In this document: positions 1 through 9,900 of the stretch, one piece after another
Position numbering within the stretch: the stretch's first letter is position 1
Layout of the letters: each line of letters starts with the position of its first letter
From: Larix sibirica
Taxonomy: Eukaryota > Streptophyta > Pinopsida > Pinales > Pinaceae
DNA length: 17,437 nucleotides
Assembly: GCA_004151065.3 (NCBI GenBank)
Contig: NWUY0300010731.1
Coordinates: 22,939 to 40,375 of the forward strand
Direction: 5' to 3'
Translations under genes and position numbers: made by a program
Notes under the pieces: generated by a model
Seen by the model: only the letters and a program-made list of their open reading frames with translations
The model's database searches: none
What the model was told of the DNA's origin: nothing

Positions 1-469
1 TAAAATAAACAGGACCAGGAATGCAAATTAATTAACTTTTATTGTTATAATAAAATTTTTAAAATTTTCAGAAATTCCGGGTGGTTGACAGAATACCATT
101 TCTAAACCCACAACTCTCACCTAGAATTAGTTGAGTCGGAAATGGGGAGGTCCTGAACCATGTGGACCAAATGAATAGACGATGATAGTAAAAAAAAATA
201 ACATGGAAAGAATCCAAGCAATAACTCAAAACGTGACTCAGCAAAAGCAAATGGCCAACCATAAGCAAACAACTTACATTCAGAAAATTGAAAGGAAGAA
301 ATGATAGAAAAAGTGAGAAGAATTGAGGAATAATTTAAGTCCCCTTCATAACAAGAGGAATATGAAGAAACCAATCAAGAGAATTGCGTAACAAAAAGTC
401 CCACTTGAGTTGAGGAAAAGTTGATTAGATGAGAGAGAGGTTGAGGCATCGATAATAGGACCTTTGGTG
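1..469 (+). other. Leader region upstream of gag, no gene established
   Basis: This stretch lies ahead of the recognisable gag. It is A-rich and broken in all frames. A short open run begins at an ATG at 203 and ends at a TGA at 302-304 (33 residues, rich in Gln, Lys and Ile); it could be the N-terminal helical start of Gag, but nothing diagnostic is present. I looked for the end of a 5' LTR and a primer-binding site. The sequence around 80-92 ends in TTGACA and could be an LTR edge, yet no familiar tRNA-complementary site such as the initiator-Met type follows. The left LTR is either outside the window, too diverged to see, or lost. Confidence 0.4.
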
Positions 470-781
470 ATGGAGGAAACTTCAAAAGCATTGCATATTG
501 TTATTCTTGAAGTTATGACACCTATCGATCAAGTCTCAACCCTTTTGAATAATGGCCTGAGGGTAAGACGAATCCTCGAGTCTGACTTGGGGATTAGAGT
601 TGGAGAAAGTAGCATAAGGTGTCGACTAGATGAATGTGGATGAATTATGGACCAACTTATGATCCAGAGACCACTTCATGGTAAATGGATTAATTTTTCT
701 CCTAAGTTCAAAAGAGACAATTTTCATTTATTCTATTCAGAACATGTGGAGGTACCCCCTACCAGCAACACTATCAATTGA
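440..781 (+). pseudogene. Unassigned coding-like run upstream of gag capsid
   Basis: One frame stays open from about 440 to 781 with a single internal TGA at 641-643; an ATG lies at 470. The inferred peptide is mixed hydrophobic and charged (for example the stretch HIVILEVMTPIDQV near its start) and has a basic, aromatic part after the stop (PKFKRDNFHLFY). I recognise no domain. Its place directly before the capsid module makes it either the N-terminal part of Gag or a separate short leader ORF, which some Tat-lineage elements carry. A run of this length with one stop stands out in a region otherwise full of stops, but chance cannot be excluded. Confidence 0.3.
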
Positions 782-936
782 AGCATGAAGCCTATTGGAT
801 ATATGACTCGTCAACAAAGATTTAGTAGAAGAAGTCCAACTATCCTGGTACAAAACTCATCACAAATAAGTAATCACATCTACAACTCATATTCCTAATC
901 CTACACATCCAGGTAAAAATTAAAAAAATTGTCAAT

Positions 937-1579
937 ATGGATTATCATCATTATATTCACATTCCCATTTATGAAGGGGACGAGGACCCCATGAAACACT
1001 GGTTTAGGATACGAAACCATCTAGGAAGCTAATCTTATTAATGACGAGAATATATAGATCGTTCAGTTTGTAGGTGGCCTTTGAAAAGTAACACTTACAT
1101 GGTATATGAATTTTACTGAATATAAGCCAAAATCAAAGCAAGAAATCAAGCAGAAGTTTTTAGAATTTTTCCAGACTCAAGACAACAAGCATCTGGCCAC
1201 CCAAAAGTTAAAATAAATTACTTAAATACCGGATGAAATAATTCATGAATATGACAACATATTTAAATGCTTACTTAGTCAAATGCCATCCAATATGTAT
1301 TAAATTATTTTGATCTAGTAGTTTGTTGCAGGCTTGAACCCCAAGATTAGAATTCCCTTGAGCATACATGAAATTGCAACATATGCAGATGCCATAAATA
1401 AATCCCAAAAGGTTGAGTCAAATGCAAATATCACAATCACACCTGCTGATAGAAGAGTAGAACAAAAGCTGGAAAAAATGAAGAGATCACTTCAACAGCT
1501 TGCATTACGCCATCACGAACTTTGGTGCACAACGTGCTCATCAAAAGGTCACACCAAATATAAATCTCAATATGACTAA
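937..1579 (+). pseudogene. gag: Decayed gag: capsid region and first zinc knuckle
   Basis: Gag would assemble the cytoplasmic particle that packages the element RNA. An ATG at 937 opens a stretch with IPIYEGDEDPMKHWF, matching the usual start of the plant Ty3/gypsy capsid domain (a DP-x-x-H type motif). After a frameshift near 1010-1028 a second frame carries the rest: the TWYMNF block near 1100, KQKFLEFF near 1150, HEYD near 1245 and FVAGL near 1325, all in the order expected of the retrotransposon gag domain. At least six stops interrupt it. The last part, open from 1334, ends in a CCHC-type knuckle: Cys codons at 1526 and 1535, His at 1550, but Ser at 1565 where the fourth Cys should be. 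The stop is at 1577-1579. The domain call is firm; the exact start is not. Confidence 0.75.
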
Positions 1580-2333
1580 TGACGCTAATTCAAAGACAAC
1601 ATAATATTATTCAACGATTAAAGGAGAGCACTCCCAGAATAAACAAGACTATTATGAGAGGAACTAAGACTATTTCCAGAAAAAAAGGCAACTCGATAAC
1701 TTTCAAATATCTTAAACAAGTTATTATTGTGACATATGTGAAAGGTTTGAACCTCATTCGACAATATATTTTCCATATAATGCTGAAAATGTTTAGACCA
1801 AAATGGTTTGGCATCTATTGAAATACTCACAATAACAATACATAATGCGTGAAGACTTTGAAGAGCAAGGCCAATTATTAGTCAGTCTATCAAGTGCAGG
1901 TTGTCGACCAAAGCGATCAAATGAATTTAGACTTCAAAAATAATGACCAATGCAACAACAAATACAACCGATGAGGTGGTTACAAAGGTCATGGAAGCTA
2001 TAATAATAACTAAGGTAACGCCCTAATGGTCAAATGAAACCCTATTGTTTCATCTGTTACAATGAAGAGAACTTGTGGCCTTACTGTCTTTGGAAGGATA
2101 AGACATATCTCAATTTCTGTACAAAATATGGGGTGGGGGAGCATACATTAGAATACTTCCCCATCATGCTTGAAAATATTATAAATAAAAATAATTTTAA
2201 TTTCTTTTTTGGTGTTCCTAAGCATGAAGCGTTAAATTCTAAAAAATTGAACATCGTTACCAGACAAGGCACTAAGATTCGAGGTGACAACCCCCACATC
2301 ACAAAAATAAAAAGTAAAGAGAATAACTATTAA
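1580..2333 (+). pseudogene. gag: Decayed gag nucleocapsid with three further zinc-knuckle remnants
   Basis: This continues the nucleic-acid-binding half of Gag. Three knuckle-like motifs are visible. At 1728-1772 the pattern is C-x2-C-x5-H-x4-F, so the last Cys is lost and the spacing is one longer than usual. In the run open from 2034 to 2333, Cys codons at 2046, 2055 and 2085 fit C-x2-C-x4-N-x4-C, with Asn in place of His. The same run then has C-x2-Y-x4-H-x4-F, starting with the Cys codon at 2118 and followed by PIMLE, with Tyr and Phe replacing two Cys. Between them, near 1960-2010, is a Gly/Asn/Tyr-rich basic segment typical of this part of Gag. Frames change several times. Confidence 0.65.
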
Positions 2334-2442
2334 AATATTAACAAGCAAAGAGAAATTTTCAATAATGCTACAAATTGTTTTTGAAGAGTTCGTATATGAA
2401 GAAGATACTCCAAAATCATGAAAGAAAACACTCAATGAATTT

Positions 2443-2877
2443 TTGCAGCTTCTCATGAAAGAAGATGTTGTTGCACGTCTAATCAACTTAATGTATATGA
2501 TAAGAAATAACCCAACAAATGAAAAAATTGCTAAAAATATTTTCAAGCTAAACCAAAAAGATAAAGTCGACATCGATCCACTGGTCAACCTCAAAATCGA
2601 AGGATATTGCATCTTGCAAGTCATCCTCAACTTCGGTTCCCAAGCTAACATAATTACTCGTTTTACTTGGAAAAGTTTGGTATGACCACAACTATCTGAT
2701 TCAGGCATATATCTTAAGCTTTCCAACCAGGGCTTGATCAAAGCCATTGGAGTATGTAAAAATGTTAATACTGCAATTATGGGTATTGACACTCAAATCA
2801 ACTTCGATGACATTGACTCTAAAGAAGGATCCAAGTCCTTCCCTGTGCTAGTCGGTCAACCATGGGTAGAAAAATGA
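2443..2877 (+). pseudogene. Decayed aspartic protease (retropepsin-like)
   Basis: Retroelement proteases cut the Gag-Pol polyprotein and act as dimers, each chain giving one catalytic Asp in a D-[ST]-G or D-x-G-S motif. Here a single frame runs through 2443-2877 with only one internal stop (TGA at 2683-2685). It contains ILNFGSQANIIT, the active-site loop, with the Asp codon replaced by AAC (Asn) at 2629-2631. Further on, LVGQPW near 2851-2865 matches the conserved C-terminal Gly-x-Pro-Trp region of plant Ty3/gypsy proteases. The frame closes with a TGA at 2875-2877. The long open run on the opposite strand across this block (2232-2792) is taken as a shadow. Confidence 0.7.
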
Positions 2878-3331
2878 AAACTTCTATTTCATTAGAGAAA
2901 GATAGAATAAAATTGAAAGGGAAGGTAAAAAGGTCTGTGTGCCTATATACCATCCCAAGGAAAACCTTGGGCTGAATCAGAGGATAATGATGAAAACATA
3001 AGGTGTTTGTACCAAGTTGTGCAAAATAATGAATATTTGGTCGAACCAAATGAATATGGGGAGATCCATTTGGGCTCCCCTATGTCGGTTGAACAGAATT
3101 CCAACTCAAAAATATACAACTAGCAAATTGAAAACTACTAAGCACATGCAATAAAATATTGGACAATCGAAGTCATTCCTCGATGCTCAGTGTGAGAATG
3201 CTTTGCAATTTTAGTAATTACAAAAGTCTTTGAGAAGAAAGTAAGGGAATACCCCTCTTTATTTCCGAAAAAAACTGAGCCGGCTAACCTTCCATTGCTT
3301 GGTACAGAGAACGTGATCAACTCATGTCAAA
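2878..3331 (+). pseudogene. Protease-to-second-capsid linker, decayed
   Basis: This part stays in the protease frame but has several stops. An acidic open stretch covers about 2971-3120, and another open stretch covers about 3196-3340 and includes ITKVFEKKVREYPSLFPKK. I recognise no domain in either. The reading-frame continuity with the protease suggests it belonged to the same polyprotein. A frameshift near 3330 leads into the next block. Confidence 0.4.
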
Positions 3332-3748
3332 GAAGTCTCTAAGTATGTTGGAGAACAAGGTCGGCTTCAGAGCTTAGTTGAAAATTTTACTGATCATGTA
3401 GCTAGGTGGTGGGACACCCGTTAGTCGTGTCTGTAGACTTGGAAGACCAATTCAACTTATTTTGTTGAAAAATTTGGGGGAAAGAAGATAACATCACAAG
3501 TAGAAATTTAGAAAATTGTTCGAGGATAAGATCCATTCAAACACATTAACATGTAAGAATGGAAAAGGATTAGTTAACAGGATGAGAAAGTATGGCCACA
3601 TAAGTTTCCCATCACATTGGATGACTTTCCTAATAAATGGTACAAAATGAAGGAATCTATGGGAGAGACATTTAATTGGCACACCCTTAAATTTTTTTTA
3701 TTAAGGATTTATCATTTTCTCCTACGGAATAATTCCTTAAGGAAGTAG
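3332..3748 (+). pseudogene. Second capsid-like (gag-like) block between protease and RT
   Basis: One frame holds for about 415 bases despite six stops (TAG or TAA). It contains VARWWDTR, then a Trp, then TYFVEKFGG, then a DP-x-x-H motif (DPFKHIN near 3532), VWPHKFPITLDD near 3592, NKWYKM near 3631 and a TFNW plus Leu/Phe-rich tail near 3670. This is the same order of landmarks as in the retrotransposon gag domain: DP-x-x-H, then F-x-x-x-L, then a conserved W(Y), then W-x-x-L-x-x-x-F. A similar set is present in the true gag at 937-1579. What is seen is the motif order; that it is a capsid homologue is inference. Alternatives are a fragment of another element inserted here, or a lineage-specific domain that only resembles capsid. 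Confidence 0.5.
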
Positions 3749-4194
3749 TACAATAAATTCACCAATTCATCAAACTGACACAAAAACCAATTGACACAAC
3801 CAACACTAGTGATCGACCAAGATCATATTGTAATATCGTCATGACTACCCAGAAGCAACAAACTCATCTCTCAACTCGACTGTAATTGGAGAATGATTAA
3901 ACACCGAGAAAAAGTTTTCAGTGGAAGAAAGGTCATCCCTGGATAGCCCATCTAGTAAAATCAGTTATGAAAATCTCTATGAAAATATAATGAAGATGAT
4001 TGTGAATTTGGAGACTCCCCCCCATCCTTTACTAAATTCAAAGAAGGAGACCGATCGATTGAAAATCAAAAGCACCTAAATGGATGGATGTGGAAATACA
4101 AAACAAAAGAAGTCGATATCTATGTCAACGAAAAACCCAAATTGGAAAAAAATTGTGATTACTGGTTGGAACACAATCAACAAAAATAAAAAAT
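3749..4194 (+). other. Decayed spacer before reverse transcriptase
   Basis: No domain is recognised. It has Gln/Thr/Lys-rich short open pieces (for example around 3810-3890) separated by stops, as expected of a disordered linker in a polyprotein. From about 4081 the frame used by the RT is open, giving a basic stretch that leads into the RT N-terminus, with a TGA near 4156. An eight-C run lies near 4017-4024. Confidence 0.4.
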
Positions 4195-5040
4195 CTTCTC
4201 AAAGAATATCATTATATATTTTCTAGATACTACAAATTTTTGAAAGGGTTGGTATAGGAAATGGGAGAGATGAAAATTGAAATCATGCCAATTGTAAATC
4301 CTATTAATAAATGACGATATAAAGTAGCTAATAAATACAAAGACATTGCAAAAAGGGAAATTTAGAAAATGTTAGATGTTGTAATTATATACTCTGTCGA
4401 TCATTCAAAGTGGGTCAATCCTATGGTCATCTATCCAAACAAATATGATCCCAAGAGACTTTGGATCTGTGTCAATTTCAGAGGCTTAAATAAAGTAACA
4501 CTCACAAACCCGTTTTCGACACCTTTCACCAACGAAATTATTAATGAAGTCATGGGTCATGAATGTTATTCCTTCATAGATGATTTCTTAGGATATAACC
4601 AAGTATATAGCAAGGAATATCAACATAATACTACATTTGTATGTGAATTTGGGTCATTTGAATATAAATTTGTGCCATCTAGATTGAAAAATGCACCATC
4701 AATCTTCTCAAGAATTTTTATAAAAGCTTTTCAGGATTTTTTGTACAAGACCATGGTTGTCTATTTTGATGAATGGACTATCTATAATATGATCAAATAC
4801 CACATAAAATGGCTCCAACTGATGCTGGAGAGGTGTTGACAGATCCAACTCTGATTAAATATAAAGAAATGTATTTTTCCATGCCCTTTAGAGTACTTTT
4901 GTGCCATGTAATCTATAAGGAAGGTATCAAAATCGATTTGGAAAAATCAAAGTTTTTCTTGAATTGAAACCACCAGCAAATCCCAAGCAAGTTAGAATGT
5001 TGTAGGGACATACAAGATATTACAAAAAATTTATAAGGCG
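4195..5040 (+). pseudogene. pol: Decayed reverse transcriptase (Ty3/gypsy)
   Basis: Reverse transcriptase copies the element RNA into DNA in the particle. The frame from 4195 carries the N-terminal approach with stops near 4258, 4312 and 4363; from 4369 to 4839 it is open for 156 codons. Landmarks in that run: KWVNPMV (residues 14-20), the NFRGLN block (36-41), ECYSFIDD (65-72) with the first catalytic Asp position kept, GYNQV (75-79), PSRLKNAP (103-110, where the family has PFGLKNAP), and YFDE (132-135) in place of the YxDD active site, so the second Asp of that pair is Glu. The thumb and connection region (4840-5040) follows in shifted frames, with HVIYKEGIKID near 4905 and a decayed GHTRYY-type motif near 5010. 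It would not be catalytic as it stands. Confidence 0.85.
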
Positions 5041-5530
5041 CTACTCCGACATGACATTTCCCTTAGAAGAACTATTCATGCTCAATGTTGAATTTGTATG
5101 GACGCCAGAATGTGTAGAATCTTTTGAATTACTCAAACAAAAATTGGTTGAAGCTCCAATCCTCAGATTTATGAATTGGTCAAAGAAGTTTCATGTTCAT
5201 ATTGATGCATCAGGTATTGTAGTTGGTGCAATACTCACCCAACCTGGAGATGATTGAATCGACTATCCTAATGCATATGCTAGTTGAAAGCTCAATAAAG
5301 CAGAACGAAACTATTCAACAATTGAACATGAATGGCTAGGCAATATCTTTACACTAAATAAATATCGGCATTACTTATTGGCTAACCCATTCACCTTGTT
5401 CAAAAAATACTAGGCTCTCAAATATTTAGTTAATAAACCATTACACCATGGTCAAATATGTCCTTGGCTCTTGTTATTCCAAGAATTTGAGTTTGAAATA
5501 TTAGTCCGACCACAAAATTCAAACGTTTGT
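5041..5530 (+). pseudogene. pol: Decayed RNase H domain of pol
   Basis: RNase H removes the RNA strand of the RNA-DNA hybrid. The best piece is open from 5051 to 5257 and contains ECVESFELLKQKLVEAPIL (residues 20-38) followed by FHVHIDASG, with the first catalytic Asp at residue 52, and the typical GAILTQ. In the same frame after a TGA at 5255-5257 come AYAS-stop-KL near 5266-5290, NYSTIEHE near 5314 with a candidate catalytic Glu, YRHYLLA near 5362 and ALKYLVNKP near 5415. The place of the TDHSAL Asp is occupied by Lys and a stop. Downstream FEFEILVRP near 5485 matches the usual end of the domain. Confidence 0.8.
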
Positions 5531-5544
5531 CTTGAATAAAAACT

Positions 5545-6838
5545 GGTGAAGAATCAATTGGGATAGATGATGAATTTCCTAATGCACATATTTTCCAATT
5601 CAAGGTCGTATCGATTGAATTGGCTGACATTGCCCAATTCTTACAAGAAGGACAAGATCCTAAAGGAACATATAAAAAGAAAAAGAAAATTTTAGCAATG
5701 AAAGTAACACCCTATACCTTAATTAGTGGATATATTTATAAATTAGGGTTGGATGACATACTTCGTTAGTGCGTGCTCAACAATGAAAGGGAAGCTATTA
5801 TTGAAGAAGCACACTCGGGAGTGGCAAGAGGAAATTTTCACACCAACAAAACTACTAGGAAAATACTACAATCTAGAGAATGGTGGCCAACATTAAACAA
5901 ATACTATTAATCATATATTAGAAAATGTGACAAGTTCCAATGAATGGGTTGACCCCTACGACGAAATGAAATGTCGCTTATGTCTATGAACCCAATCTAA
6001 CATTCAAAATTTGGGCTAACGACTTCATCAGAACATTCCCAGTACCTGGACGATGGACGTGTGCTCAATATATAATCACCAAAGTAGAATATGTTACTAA
6101 ATGAGTTGAAGTAGAACCAATTAGGGAATGCACAAGTGAAGTTGCAGCGAAATTCATTTATAAAAATATTATTACAATATTTGGATTTCCTTTAGTGACA
6201 TAGGAACACACTTCATAAAGAAAACCATAGATGTCTTACTCAAAGAATTCATGATTGACCATCATAATATATCATTGTATCATTCTCAGTCAAATGGTGA
6301 TGTCAAGTCATGACAAAATTCCCGCAATATTATGGGCATATCGCACAACCTACAAAATATCAACTGTTCAAACACCTTTTAAGTTAGTATGTGGAGAAGA
6401 AGTCGTCATCCTGTTACACTTTAAACGACAAGCCCCCGTTATTGCAGAAGTACTACACTTAGATGTTCTACAGGCCACCCAAGATAGAACATTTGAAATC
6501 CAAAAAATTAAAGAACAAAGAATGATTTCTATTCATCATCAAGAATTATAGAAACAAAAACAGAAATCATGGCATGAGAGGAATATCAGGAAGAAGGATA
6601 TATCAGTTGGAGACCTTGTACTTCTGCATGATAGCAAAATAAAAGGAAAGCAAAAAAAGTCAATATTTCTTGGTTTGGAGCATATGTAGTAGAAGAAATG
6701 AATTATAATGGAACTGTATGATTAAAAACACTTAAAGGATGAGTTTTCACTAAATTCATTAATGGATATCAATAAAGAGATACCGACTATAAAGAAGCAC
6801 TTCACCAACTAGTGGCCACATCACCACTAATCAACTAA
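5545..6838 (+). pseudogene. pol: Decayed integrase
   Basis: Integrase joins the DNA copy to the host chromosome. The N-terminal HHCC zinc finger lies near 5800-5940: His at 5812 is kept, the second His position (5833) is Asn, a Cys is kept at 5926, and the last Cys position (5935) is Phe. The WWPTL motif near 5884 is clear. The core starts in another frame near 5991; the first catalytic Asp is at 6021. After a frameshift the second Asp is at 6197 (SDIGTHF), and exactly 36 codons later the catalytic Glu position (6305) is a Lys codon. LWAYRTT and QTPFKLVCGEE (6324-6406) follow in a third frame. The C-terminal small barrel reads WHERN, VGDLVLLHDS and WFGAYVVEE (near 6672), then a final TAA at 6836-6838. 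A run of seven A at 6632-6638 breaks the frame that eight A keep in the second copy. Confidence 0.85.
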
Positions 6839-6921
6839 GGTGCTCCCAAGTTTGCGTAGAATTAGGAAAACTAAGTAATTTGTTTAAAAATAGTTATAGA
6901 GGTAGCCTAACTTCAATTTCA

Positions 6922-6930
6922 TATAAAAGG
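6922..6930 (+). promoter_or_regulatory. Putative internal TATA box ahead of ORF3, copy A
   Basis: The sequence TATAAAAGG lies in the 138-base gap between the end of integrase (TAA at 6836-6838) and the first ATG of ORF3 (6977). It is a close match to the plant TATA consensus and sits 55 bases before that ATG, leaving room for a short 5' leader. The same nine bases occur at the matching place in copy B. Promoter function is inferred from sequence and position only. Confidence 0.45.
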
Positions 6931-6976
6931 GGTACTAAGACTTGTATTTTGGTAGGGAAGAAGTTCTTCAACACAC

Positions 6977-9900
6977 ATGATGGTTGACTAGGAAGAAGAG
7001 GCAAAGCAAGAGAGCGAAAAGATGCAACAGTCCAGGAGTAGCAGACCCTCACCAAGTTTCAACTGGAATAAGAAAGAAGCATAAAAGAGAAAAATTGATT
7101 CACCTGATATGAGAGAAGGTTCCATACCAACCAAGATGACTTCCCGACAACCGACGAATGATGAAACAATGCAAGGACTAAGGCATAGATGTGACAATTG
7201 ATGGGATCATCGAACATCAAGTGAACCAACCTGTCCGCGAACAAAACCTATTTCGTAAGTTTCCCCAAGCGTGCAAGTTAACTTTCCACCACAAAAATTG
7301 CAGTTAATGCTTTCACCTGCTCACAATAAAACCCCACCAAGGACCACAACTATAAATACACATGTACTTGAATATTGTTGGAAAAGATTCTATAATGAAT
7401 TAGAGCATGCACACTCTATTCCAAAAAACATAGATTTTCTGTTCGACCAGTCGACTGTAAATTTCCAACAGCCAGCCATGGCATCAAAGAAAGCCACCAT
7501 AGCGTCCAAGACAAAAGTAGCCAAAGAAAAATCTAGGATACAACAGGAAGAGGTTGTTATGACTCCCTTACAAGCCATACTTCACATAATAAAGAAATCT
7601 AAAACCAACGAACACAATTGGACCAAGGAGTATGCATAACTCAAAACATGGGGCATAAAAAATAACCAATGGATTGAAGACACTAATAAACTCAATGTCA
7701 CAAATATTCAAAAACTATTTAGGTGCGCCACTGTTAGCCTCCCATTGGAACCTTTAGGAGCTCATTGAAAAATTCATTGTTAGCCTCTACCATGATGGAA
7801 AAATATGGATGGAAAATCCCATAGAGATATATAGGTCTATTGAGCAAAGGACCGCCAATACCAATCACAACTAATCCAAAGGAGCTTGTGGAAGAATTCA
7901 CAAGGTCTCAAGCAGGAAAAAATTAAAAATGGCTCATTATAAGAAAAATACTATATGAGACAGTAAAATGGACCAAAATCATAGTATCTCTCTATTTAAC
8001 AAGTTATGGTTAGCCATCTGACTTAAAACATGAAATGATAGAGGCAGTGAAGCTTATTTCATATGGCGCAAAATATTTCAACTGGGATGACCACCTAGCC
8101 ACAATAATGAAGACAAATCGTGAAAAATGTTAGGAAACTAGTCAGGCAATTTGATTCCCATCACTCCTCATCTAGATAGTAATATCAAGCATTATGCTAG
8201 TCAATTAAATAGAGTTCACCAGCACACAGGTCCCCCTAATGAACAATTTATGAATATTTGCACCAAACGGGTCATCACAAAACCTTGAAAAAGTTCAGAC
8301 TTATTTGGAGAATTGATTTCAGGTAATAAAACAAAGTGCGACTGTTGGAGAGTAACCCAACATGTCTGTAGACATTTACCCCAGTAGGCACACCTCCAAA
8401 TCGACCTTAACCATACTAGGCTATGGCACATGAAAGGCATAGGAAAAACTGCACAAGAGTTGGACTATTATCCTAATGTTCAACAACTATTTAATGACCT
8501 TGCTAGATAGTAAAAAAATGTGATACCCATGCCGACCGTAACTTTATGCATGCAGATGGAACTTATTGAACCCCTGTTGGATGGAGAAAGGGAAGACCAA
8601 TTCAAATCTGCATTGTACATTACTACATTTGGACCAGTCGATGAATCAGACAATCAATTAACACTCGTACCCTCAGGCATCCAAAGAAAAACACTAGTTG
8701 TTGAAACATTGGGAGAGATGATCGAGGAAGATGAAGAAAAATATCCCCTTATTAAATAAGGAGTCGAGCTCGACTTCAATGAACCTCGACTCAAATACAA
8801 GGTTGACCAAGTCATTGAGCAGATACTTAATTTCCAGCATAAAGTCAAAGGAAAAGCTACTAAGCAACAGTTCAAGAAAAGAAAACAACTATTGTCATCA
8901 ACAATAGAAGAAGACCTTGTAGGATTGTGGGAATAGTCCAAGGAAATTATTATTGAAACTAATAAGAATAAAGTGATGAATGAGATTCATATTGAACATA
9001 ATTTTGATGAATAGAGGAGACTAGTGCCGTTAACTACTTAAAATAATATCACTGCATTGTTTCCAATGCCCTAGAAAAAACTCAAGTTAACACAAAATCC
9101 TCATGTAGAAGGACCTACCAATGTATTGGACTAATATCCAACTCCCTCCCTATCCCATATAGAAGAAGAACAATTGCTTGTAACAATACTAGACCATGAT
9201 ACCTTAACCATGATCCACGAATTCACCTAATTTCCTGGTTCTCTTTTTCATTACTTACCCCATCGAACCAAGTTAACTACAGTTTGACCAATTTTGGAAG
9301 CAACAGTCTCACCTGACCAATTGGACATTCTGACATTGTCCCTTCCCCCAGTGTCAAAATCCACAAAGAAATTTCAACTTCCTTCTATTAATACATTGTC
9401 CAAATCTTATGTTTCCCCTTCGACCATTGTTACAATCCCTTTGCAAATTATACAACAACCGAATTCAGCGTTAAATCATACTACATTCAAAATTTTCACA
9501 ACCGATCCATTTCCTTCACCATTAACTACTCAGTCAGCTCATCCTGAAACTAGGCATATTACAGATTGAAACCCCAGTTGTCCCTTTAACCTTATCTTTA
9601 TTCCTTTCCCCGGCTAGTAAGATTGTTCTCACTTCGGCTTTGCCCCTTTTGACTGCCATGAATTGAAACATTATAACAACTACTCCAATCTCACTTGACT
9701 CTGCCTGTATCTTCCTTACCTATTTTGACCCTACCCTCATCGACCTTAACTGCATCGACTGCACCACAGACGACTCCAACCCCTAGCACAAGTCAGCAGA
9801 AGAGCTCAAAGAAAAGAAATAAAAGCAAGAAATCCAAAAGTGATCCTCATTTTACTTTTCCAATTTAGTAGGTAGCAGGTTCATCATTGACAATAGTTGT

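Noticed and set aside
2232-2792. Longest open run in the window, 186 codons on the minus strand
   Set aside because: It lies opposite the nucleocapsid tail and the protease, whose motifs are clear on the plus strand. Its Ser/Phe/Ile-rich make-up is what an antisense reading of AT-rich coding DNA gives.
4369-6838. Use of stop codons as sense codons (a variant genetic code)
   Set aside because: Stops of all three types fall at places where the family has different residues, and frameshifts and lost catalytic residues are also present. Simple decay explains it better.
6600-6838. Chromodomain after integrase
   Set aside because: The region ends soon after the small C-terminal barrel, with no chromodomain-like aromatic pattern before the TAA at 6836.
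8654-8941. Minus-strand open runs opposite ORF3 in both copies (also 12953-13147)
   Set aside because: They mirror the plus-strand frame that continues through 8520-9569 and 12872-13798. Antisense ORFs are known in some Tat elements, but here the plus frame is longer and has the structured composition.
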